Source of the DNA: Zygnema cylindricum
Lineage: Eukaryota > Streptophyta > Zygnematophyceae > Zygnematales > Zygnemataceae
NCBI GenBank assembly: GCA_037447655.1
Contig: JBBHKE010000020.1
Coordinates: 75,001 to 139,000 of the forward strand
Length of the DNA stretch: 64,000 bases
Direction: 5' to 3'
In this document: positions 56,386 to 64,000 of the stretch, one piece after another
How positions within the stretch are numbered: position 1 is the stretch's first letter
Layout: the number at the start of each line of letters is the position of its first letter
Translations under genes and position numbers: made by a program
Notes under the pieces: model-generated
What the model was told of the DNA's origin: nothing
The model's database searches: none
What the model saw: the letters and a program-made list of their open reading frames with translations, nothing else

Positions 56386-58589
56386 CATTTTCTTATATTT
56401 AACTGACCTCAATTAAAACGCATTTCATTCTCAAGACATGACTTCTATATTATTATCCCTCCTATACCTTTGTAAAAACTCAAAAAATTTATCTTCTAAG
56501 TCCACTCAACTTGTGGCCTTCATAGATAATGCACTTGCCAGAATATAGAGTTGGCAACCTTAGACTGTTGACCAACCCAATATATTACCCATTTGTGTAC
56601 TTCAGTTTCGAAAATTATTGAGGGATCCAATTCCAATTCTCCTTCAATTGGTCGAAGATTCTCAACTGACTGATGTGTATCACTGGATGATTTTTTGTTG
56701 AAGGCACAAAGTCTAATTTGGCAGTAACTGATGATATCATCTCCATCACAGTAAATGGTCCGATGTACTTAGGAGCAAATTTCCCCGTAGAATCCGATTG
56801 TCCCTCAATCTTGCACCTGTAATGGGTTGTTCAAAGCTAAACCTTGCCACTGTGTTGACCACCCAATCACCCCGTATCGATTGTCCCTCGATCTTGCACC
56901 TGTAATGGGTTGTTCAAAGCCAAACCTTGTCACTGTGTTGACCACCCAATCACCCCATTTGCGGTTAACATTCAATTCTTGCCTTCTTTGTGCCTCCACT
57001 TATGCATCCCGGACTGTTTTCCAAAATGTTTGAATGTATTCCCAAAACTCCGTTTCAGAACCCCTATTCTCTTGAGTGACCCATTTTATTGAGTCTAATG
57101 CTTCTCTCGGTTGGTATTCTTATGGGACTTCAAATGGTGAGAATCTTGTACTAGCATGTTTACATGAATTGTATGCAATTTCCATTAATAACAGTTTTGA
57201 TTCCTATGTGTTCTAAACTCCACTACAAACAGTCCTAAGCATTTCTTCTAGTGAACGGTTTATTCTTTCTGTGAATCCAAACATTTGTTCTAGTGTACGG
57301 TTCATCGTTTTTGTCTATTCATCTGTCTGAGGAGGATAGGAGGTACTCATTTTTAATTCAGTGCCTAAATTTTGTCGCAATTCTTTCCAAAATGCTGACG
57401 TATATTTATAATCCATATCACTCACTACAGACAAGGGGACTCTATGATGACTGACCATGTTCTCAAAATATAACTTTGCGATATCTACAACTGAATGAGT
57501 AGTTTTACAAGGGATAAAGATTGCCATTTTCTTGAACTTGTCGACTTCGACCATGATACGGTCATTTGTTCTAGATGTAACAGATAATCTGACAAAAAAA
57601 TCCATACTGATAGATTTCCATGGTTTTTCGGCGATATCTAAAGGTTTTAAGAGACATATAGGTTTCTAGTTACTAAAATTACTTTGTTGGCAATGTACAC
57701 AACTTTCCAAGTGTTTTGACTCCTCTTTTGCCATCCGGGTCCAAAAAAATATATTTTGCAACTGACTAAGAATTTTATTTCGACGTAGATGTCCTAAATG
57801 CTCATGGGTTTTCTGAAAAAGTTGTTTTCTTAAGTCTCATATTTCTGGAATGCATAATCTATCCCTTGTTCGCAAATACACTAAACCATCTTGTATTCTA
57901 AAGTTTTTGACATGCCTCCCATTCAATAGGTTTGAATTCCCTCCCGAGATATTATTGCAAATCACAACAAAATAAGGATCTTTATTAAAACCATTTCTAA
58001 TAGTATCTAAAAAAAATTCATCGCGAACCATCAAACTTATTTCAAAACATCTAATTAAAGGATCTACAACTACATTTGTCTATTCAAGAATTTGTTTGAT
58101 ATAAAATTTGAAATATGCCAATTTTTGCATCCACCCAACCTGTTAGCCAGTCATAATCTGTGCATCATCTAATCTCTGTAGATAGAAGAGTGCTTTATTA
58201 TCACACTGAACAGTAAATTTTTTATTATGCAAATAACAACGCCATTTTACCAATGCATACATAATTAGAAGTAATTCTTTTTCTTGTGCTAGATAGTTAT
58301 TTTCAACATCATTGAATTTACTGGACTCAAAAGAAATAGGATGAAAATGATTGCTGACTTTTTGACTTATGACTGCATGTAGACCTTTATCAGATGCATT
58401 CGTAATGATCGGAACTTCAAATCCTCCACCAGGACCAGGATACACCACTGTAGGGGTAGAGGTCAACTTCCCTTATAGTTCCTCGAAAGCTCTCTCATGA
58501 TCAACTCCCCACACAAACGTCTCTTTCTCCCGAATTAAATGTGTCAATGGTGCGCTTATCATACTAAAATTCCTGATAAATTTATTGGA
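56386..58589 (-). pseudogene. Gypsy element 2 pol: RNase H, integrase, C terminus
   Basis: RNase H at 58466-58143 reads PIITNASDKGLHAVISQ, with Asn where the first catalytic Asp is expected. The integrase core is split over 58034-57837 and 57605-57315 (MDFFVRLS, VVSDMDYKYTSAFW), with several stops. After QTDE comes a stop, then TKTMNRTL; again Lys stands in place of the catalytic Glu. The C-terminal part at 57000-56810 holds EAQRRQELNVNRKWGDWV. It is clearly inactive. Confidence 0.8.
56808..56973 (-). repeat. 83-bp tandem duplication in gypsy element 2
   Basis: The block from ATCTTGCACCTGTAATGGG to ACCACCCAATCACCCC occurs twice head to tail. Gypsy element 1 has a single copy (41140-41220), so the duplication is private to this copy. 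Confidence 0.85.
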
Positions 58590-58594
58590 ATAAG

Positions 58595-59285
58595 TATTGT
58601 TTCAAGGAAAACTATGGACTCTCAGCGATGAGATAATCTCGTCGCCGGAGTAGCGATGACCAGCGATGAAAGAATTTGACCGACGTAACACAATTTCACG
58701 CGAAACTGATTTTCATGCGCACTAAATGAAACACTAAAGTTACGGTTGAAAGTCAACGCGAATTTTACGGACCAGTCAACGAACGAATACCTTATTGGCG
58801 TAGGAGAAAGCTGGTGGTAAACTTACCACCAAGGATACTCTGTCGTAGTGCGTAGTAGTGCATAAATTAGTACTGTACAGTTTTTAGTGGAACCGACAAT
58901 ACGATAGTGCGCCCAAAGTGATCTTATTAGTAGTTAGGAAATTAGATATGCATATTGGTATAAATTAGGACTTAGACTTTTTGGAAAATTAACTTGTACA
59001 AGTTCACTAAGTTAAATGACATTCAAGGCTGTCTTTGTGTGCATGTCACTTTATGATTGATCAGAGTTTGTGCCTAAACTCTGTCAATATTTTGTGTTAA
59101 GTGTGAGCTCTAAGTGAGCGGTGTTGTAAGCCTAAGTGGCTGTTGTAGTGGTAAGTGTAAGTTGGTCAAAGTTGGCCATTTGAGTGGTACCTTGGGTAGC
59201 CTTTTTGCTGAATTAAATAGGTGACTCTGTAGTTTCTGGTAGTGTCCCTGTTGCTTCTGGTAGTGTCCCTGTTGCTGGAGCAACA
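58595..59285 (+). repeat. 5' LTR of copia element 3
   Basis: 691 bp ending GGAGCAACA. Its last part, from AGCCTAAGTGGCTGTTGTAG, recurs at 60067-60203. Confidence 0.85.
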
Positions 59286-59299
59286 GGTTATGGGCTCAC
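59286..59299 (+). other. Primer-binding site of copia element 3
   Basis: GGTTATGGGCTCAC, one mismatch from the initiator tRNA-Met anticodon-arm complement found in elements 1 and 2. Confidence 0.75.
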
Positions 59300-60066
59300 T
59301 AGCCCAGAGTACCTAGGTTTGATGGAGACAAATACTTATATTGGAGAGGAATCATGAAGCTCTAATTTGTCAAAAGAGAGCTCATGAATGTGGTGGACGG
59401 TTCCCTTGCCGAAACAGATCCTACGTAGAGCAAAAAGAATACACAGTGTGTCAGTGCATGATACGTAGAGCAAAAAGAATACACAGTGTGTCAGTGCGCT
59501 CATGCAGGCACTATCCTTGGAAATCGGAATGGCACACATTCAGATGGAAAAGGCAAAAGATATTTGGACATATTTGGGAGATATGTATCAACAGACGAAT
59601 GTTGAGCGACAAATGATAAATGCTACAAGTATTTTTGAGTATATGTACAATGGTGGTCGCATCTCAAATTATTGCTATGGTCTTAGGAAGTTATTTTTAG
59701 AAAATGCATGCTTAGGAGGTGTTTTTTCAGCTGCACGGCAAGCCATGTTCCTTATATGAGGTTTGCCTGAGGAATATATAGGCGCCTCTGATTCACTAAA
59801 GAAAATAGATCAGTCATCTTGGAATCTAACAATGGTAATTCAGCTAGTGTTAGAAGAATAATCTACTAATCTAGCAATGAAAGGAAGCAAAACAAGACAA
59901 GTATTAAACACTCAGTTTCAGAATATAAATCAGTATCAGACAGATAGATTAACTAACAACACATGGGCTTGTTTTTACTGTTTTAACAAGGGTCACTTGG
60001 GCGGAGAATGTCCAGTTTTGAAAAAATACGCTTTGACAGGAAATTTTCGTGAAGGATGGAACAACA
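59289..60066 (+). pseudogene. Copia-type gag, element 3, broken
   Basis: After the primer-site ATG a one-base insertion shifts the frame before FDGDKYLYW, and stops follow. The capsid region reads MEKAKDIWTYLGDMYQQTN, then GGRISNYCYGLRKLFLEN (59502-59757). The zinc knuckle CFYCFNKGHLGGECP lies at about 59970-60015, followed by TGNFREGWNNS. A 40-bp duplication (ATACGTAGAGCAAAAAGAAT and following bases) at 59420-59495 disrupts it further. No pol is present. Confidence 0.75.
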
Positions 60067-60203
60067 GCCTAAGTGGTTGTTGTAGTGCTAAGTGTAAGTT
60101 GGTCAAAGTTGGCCATTTGTGTGGTACCTTGGGTAGCCTTTTTGCTAAATTAAATGGGCGACTCTGCAGCTTCTGGTAGTGTCCTTGTTGTTGTAGAGCA
60201 ACA
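60067..60203 (+). repeat. Truncated 3' LTR of copia element 3
   Basis: Matches the end of the 5' LTR (59132-59285) with a 14-bp class difference in the GTAGTGTCCCTGTTGCT repeat. The first three quarters of the LTR are deleted along with the rest of the internal region. Confidence 0.8.
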
Positions 60204-60208
60204 ATAAG

Positions 60209-60903
60209 TGGCCAATCCCAAAAATGATCTAACTTTTGTGACATTAGTGGGTAGCTTCCAATCTTGGATTGCATTAATTTTGGATAGACATGTTCTAACA
60301 CCTTCCCCACTAACTATATGTCCCAAAAATTATTGTTCACTTTTAAGAAAATTGGATTTTGACAATTTTCTATATAGTTTTATTTCCCTTAACCTTTCCT
60401 ATACTTTCCTTAATTACATGTTGTTTATTAGATTCAATGTAAATTAGAATATCATCAATAAACACTTGAACAAACTCATCTATATAATCTAAAAAGGTTT
60501 GGTTCATTAATCTTTGATAAGTAGGCGGTGCTTTCGTCAAACCAAATGGCATCACTATCCATTCAAAATGACCAACTCTAGTTTTAAAAGCAGTTTTGTC
60601 AACATCTTTGGTTCTAATTGACACCTGATTAAAGCCACAACGCACATCAATTAAATAACATAATTTAGCACCTTTCAAAAGATCTATCAAATCAAAAATT
60701 AAACGTAACGGATACTTAACCTTCGCCGTAATCTTGTTCATACTACGATAGTTGACACACATTCTCAACGTTGCGTCTTTCTTTTCAACGAAGAGAACTG
60801 GTGCTCCGTACAGTGATTTGTTGGGTTGAATATGTCCTTTCTCGAGAAGCTCATTGATCTGTTTCTTTAAGTCCTCTTGCTCAAAGAAAATGTGCTTATA
60901 AAA
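60209..60903 (-). pseudogene. Gypsy element 2 reverse transcriptase
   Basis: On the - strand it reads LRKQ-like linker sequence, NKSLYGAPVLFVEKKD, then RMCVNYRSMNKIT, the catalytic Asp in LIDVRCGFNQVSI, MPFGLTKAPPTYQRLMN and FIDDILIY with the two catalytic Asp residues. After a frame change the sequence [15 protein letters not shown] follows to the copia insertion. RT function is lost through the insertion and stops. Confidence 0.85.
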
Positions 60904-61735
60904 TCATGTGACATGAGGATTACATCCAGGTTGAAGGTAAATAACATGTTCCACATCTCGGGAAGGTGGCTTTCTTGAGGGTAGATCACTTGGGAAATTA
61001 TCTTCAAATTCAAAAATCAAATATATTACAGCTCCATGAGATGTATTTATGTCAGTTATAAAATCTGATTTTTGTTTTTCAAGATTTTTAGTCGTGTCTG
61101 ATTTAGGAACAACATCAATGTTAGTGTTTTCTCCCCCCCCTTCATCAATAACTGCCTCAGTCACTAATAACAAGAAAACATGATTTGTTTTATCTTTTAA
61201 ATGATTTTTAAATTGTTTAGCATAAATGAAACCTTCCTCTCCCAATTTGGTTATATAATTTATATGATTCCTATGCAACTTTTTCAAACATAATGCTTGC
61301 AAAACCTTCCAGCCATTCTCAGACTTCATTCTCAAGGTCTTAGTTTCCCAATTAATTTGAGGGTTATATTGCGTTAACGAAGGCTTTCCCAGTATTAGCT
61401 CCTCACTACCCAAATTCATTATTTTACACACAACTTTTATTTTATGACCCTGGATATCAACTTCTATTGTGTGAGTTTGTAAATCTAATGTGGACTTATT
61501 ACCATTTGCCACCTGAATTTGCAAAGGTTTTCCCCTTATGACTGTAGGAATTTTATTTTCTTCTACAAACTTATATGAAATAAAATTAAGTGTAGCACCT
61601 GAATGTACAATAACTCTCCATGGTTTCCCTTCCACTAAAGACTCGAATCTGATTAAACTGTGTCTGGTATCTTCGTAACTTAACTGTCCCAACATAGGTC
61701 TGTTGTTACGAGCTGACTTCGCAGGAAAAATAAGA
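60904..61735 (-). pseudogene. Gypsy element 2 protease region
   Basis: Retropepsin-like domain starting RPMLGQLSYEDTRHSLIRFE. The active-site motif reads VHSGATLNFIS where DSGAT is normal, so the catalytic Asp is replaced by His. Further family marks are IQVANGN, GHKIKVVCKIMNLG and ELILGKPSL. Upstream sequence similarity ends at about 61735 with no gag. Confidence 0.75.
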
Positions 61736-61924
61736 TTTTATATGTGTGTACAATTTTATATGGGATAATACAATGATGTATTTTAAAAATCTTACATGTT
61801 TTTTATACTGTCGAATTGGATGCACTTAAATTTTGTGATGTGTTTATCTTCAGATGTTGTTAAAGTGGTATACCGAAATGGATTGATTGTGTTCATTGGC
61901 TTTATAGACCATGCTGCATTATAT

Positions 61925-62285
61925 ATGATAAACTAACCAACGACGAGTACGCTTCGTCGGCGGTTAGTCATCCATCGACGAGTTTGAATCGTTGTTAGTT
62001 TTATAAGGAGCACTTCCACGATATTGAATATTTTCTTTATCAGCAGCGAAACTGCCTCGTCGCTTACCCAAAATCGAAGGGTGACACTGCTTTGTCATTA
62101 TCTTCGACAAAGCAGAGCCTCCCTATTTGGTTTGTTGCCCATGTAACAACGAACCTGTCTCATCCCATGGACTTAAAACGGTGAAAGCCAATCGTCGTTT
62201 ATCCATAAGGAGCGAGTTTGCGTAGTATATGTATAAGGTTATGACTATCAACAAAGACGAGCGTTTTTACCGTGCATCAATTGAG
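61925..62285. repeat. AGCGACGA-type repeat region, third locus
   Basis: CAACGACGAGTACGCTTCGTCGGCGG, CATCGACGAGTTTGAATCGT, CAGCGAAACTGCCTCGTCGC and TTTGTC...GACAAAGC inverted pairs. It resembles the subterminal arrays next to both DDE transposon copies (5838 and 31195), so it may mark the end of a further element. Positions 62286-62770 have no other feature. Confidence 0.5.
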
Positions 62286-62780
62286 CACTTTGACCGAAAA
62301 GAAAACTGAACAAATGAAATGAATATAAAACCACATTGTTCTATGCAATAAAAACACAGTACGACCATGATAAGCGATGCGTAGTATGATAAACAAAGTC
62401 ATATTGTCGGCATGTACAACTAATACACAAAGGAGAAGATGCCGATCAATTTAAATATAACTCAGCATGAAAAAGTCATTAGGACAATATGAAAAAATAT
62501 GAAAACATACAAGTCGAATAAAAGAAATAACGTAAATTGATAGAAATAAAATCACGTATAACAACAATCGAAGCTAAAATAATACAATTTAATGTTTCAC
62601 GGTGATATCCTCTACAACCTTATGCTAAACAAAAAATGTATGGAAACCATTTAATCTACAATATGATACAAAGCCATATGTTTTACAGTATTCGTAAGGA
62701 TCGCGTCTATACAATGGAAACCCCCCACTAAAAAAAAACTGTGGTAATACTATACACGCTATCTAAATGGTAACGATCCG

Positions 62781-63005
62781 TCACGGCGAAAAGAGGTCCC
62801 TGCAAAGTTTTTCACGGTTTGCTCCAAACGCTGCCTTCCGCTCAAACACCTCGAAGAAGAGCCTAACTTCTTCCCAAAGATCATTTTGTTGCCGTGGAAT
62901 GCGGATTAATACAACGATTATCGGATGGGTTTCACCGAATGAAGAATTTATAAGGCGATTATAATACCGGATACAAAAGATAAACAAAGGGAAAAAGAAC
63001 AACAT
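62781..63005 (-). CDS. Hypothetical open frame near third repeat array
   Basis: A - strand frame of 74 codons whose second half reads RIPRQQNDLWEEVRLFFEVF and then ERKAAFGANREKLCRDLF. Its composition is coding-like. It sits about 500 bp from the AGCGACGA array, the same side on which the transposase stop codons lie in copies 1 and 2, so it may be the 3' end of a related transposase. No direct similarity to copy 1 was seen. Confidence 0.25.
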   Translation of the reverse strand: MLFFFPLFIFCIRYYNRLINSSFGETHPIIVVLIRIPRQQNDLWEEVRLFFEVFERKAAFGANREKLCRDLFSP

Positions 63006-63029
63006 GGGTACATGAGTTCGACAATAGGG

Positions 63030-63550
63030 GTTAAAGGGGGGAGAGAGAGTGGGAAGACGAGAATTAGAGAGAAGAGTAGGGAAAGGGTACGGGACAAAAA
63101 TAGAGAAAGAGAGAGAGAGAGAGTGGAAAGAAGAGAGGGGGGGGATTAATGGGGATCGGGTATAGAACAGAAGAAGGGAGAGAGGGAGAGCATGGGAAAA
63201 AGAGGGGACATAGTATATTACAAATAGGGCACGGAACAGAGTGAGGGGGAGAGGGAGAGAACGGGAAGAAAAGACTGATAGAGAATAATCGCGAAAGGTC
63301 TATCGGGAAAGGATATGGGATAGAATGAATGAGATAGGGAAAGTGGAAAGAAGAGAGTGACACCCAATAATAGGTAAATGGTACGGAAGAGGACGAGAGA
63401 AAGGGAGTAATTGGGAAGAAGAGAGTGAGAGAGAGAGTAGAGAAAGGAGACGAGAAAGAATGAAAAATATTGACAATGCGAAGAGGGAGAGGGAGTGAGA
63501 AAGGGAAAAATGATAAAGAGGGAAAGAGAGTGAGAGAGGGGACGAAAAAA
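63030..63550. repeat. GAGAGG/GGGAAAG purine tract
   Basis: About 520 bp of imperfect purine repeats on the + strand. Large Ser/Pro/Leu frames on the - strand are repeat translations. If a gene crosses this point it would be on the - strand by analogy with the other tracts. Positions 63551-64000 hold no recognised gene. Confidence 0.9.
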
Positions 63551-64000
63551 CGGATATAGCCGTACAATTACCCATGATATTTTTCGTATATTGTAGAGGA
63601 TGCGCCCTTCTATGTTGTAACGCCAAGAAATCGCCAACCCTAATACTTTTGTAAACCCTAAAACAGTCCATGGTGCATTGGATTGTTGTTTCATTACAAG
63701 AGGCGGCGGAACGACGCATCTTCCTCAAAAAATGGATTTTTTGTGTGAAAATGGCCCCGCGATATTCGCACGTCACCCACTGGTCGATCAAGATGTGAAT
63801 GGGATTGGTCAGAACAAGATTTTTTTTTTTGAGTTTTGTCCGCACTCGCCGTTATTTTGTTATCTTTTCAGGTTTCTAAGGCGTCGTGTTTTTTCCATCC
63901 TAAATTGTGTAACTTTATTGTAATATGTACACATTATGACTCTAATTTGTTGACATTTTGTATATCAACCCCATTTTAGAGTGAAACTTAACTCTAATCA

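Larger units (their letters stand above)
58590..60208 (+). mobile_element. Copia-type gag-only element 3, with 5-bp target duplication
   Basis: The element 58595-60203 starts TATTGTTTC (TGTTG with one change) and ends CAACA. It is bracketed by ATAAG at 58590-58594 and 60204-60208. Removing the element joins the gypsy reading frame TYY...KFI as in gypsy element 1. It consists of a 5' LTR (58595-59285), a primer-binding site (59286-59299), gag, and the last about 140 bp of a 3' LTR. Confidence 0.9.
55425..61735 (-). mobile_element. Ty3/gypsy element 2, with copia insertion, 5'-truncated
   Basis: Reading on the - strand: protease (from about 61735), reverse transcriptase (60.9-60.2 kb), a copia insertion (58595-60203), then RNase H and integrase down to about 56.5 kb, and a 3' LTR (56384-55425). 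Gag and the 5' LTR are missing; similarity ends near 61735. It belongs to the same family as 39385-42620. Confidence 0.85.

Overview
The window is AT-rich, intron-bearing nuclear DNA of a eukaryote. The most likely source is a streptophyte (a land plant or a charophyte alga). The clues are a plant-like SSU72 gene, a DHHC S-acyltransferase gene resembling the plant PAT17 group, degenerate CCCTAAA repeats and plant-style LTR elements. The species cannot be fixed from the sequence; a charophyte such as Chara is only a guess. One assembly gap of 664 N lies at 16401-17064.

Two host genes are supported. A complete five-exon SSU72 phosphatase gene runs from 46956 to 51191 on the + strand; its exons join in frame to 194 codons plus a stop. 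A DHHC palmitoyltransferase gene lies on the - strand between about 22.1 and 13.3 kb. Its exons are very short and scattered among long pyrimidine-rich introns, and at least one core exon is missing, probably in the gap. Weaker two-exon candidates lie at 3929-5006 and 30039-30286.

Most of the rest is transposable elements. (1) A four-exon pogo/CENP-B-type DDE transposase gene lies at 6.3-9.0 kb (- strand). A second copy is split: its 3' part is at 32.13-32.88 kb and its first exon at 42.98-43.36 kb, with LTR retrotransposons between. (2) Three copia-type elements carry gag but no recognisable pol (32.9-35.9, 36.1-38.4 and 58.6-60.2 kb). Directly after the LTR each has a primer-binding site that matches the anticodon arm of initiator tRNA-Met. 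(3) Two broken Ty3/gypsy elements of one family lie at 39.4-42.6 kb (+) and 55.4-61.7 kb (-). The second carries one of the copia elements inside its reverse transcriptase, with a 5-bp target duplication. (4) Many MITEs are present: two hAT-type families with 8-bp target duplications, a large TA-flanked family with TACACCG termini, and two further families.

Layout: 0-5 kb, simple repeats, a hAT MITE and a candidate gene; 5.8-9.8 kb, DDE transposon; 9.8-13 kb, MITEs and AT-rich DNA; 13.3-22.1 kb, PAT gene; 24-29.3 kb, dense MITE cluster; 29.8-30.3 kb, candidate gene; 31.2-44 kb, split DDE transposon with nested LTR elements; 44-46.3 kb, MITEs; 47-51.7 kb, SSU72; 52-54.3 kb, MITEs; 55.4-61.7 kb, gypsy element with inserted copia; 61.9-63.6 kb, repeat arrays. 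Long purine/pyrimidine tracts recur, and within the genes the pyrimidine strand is the sense strand. No tRNA, rRNA or CRISPR feature was found.
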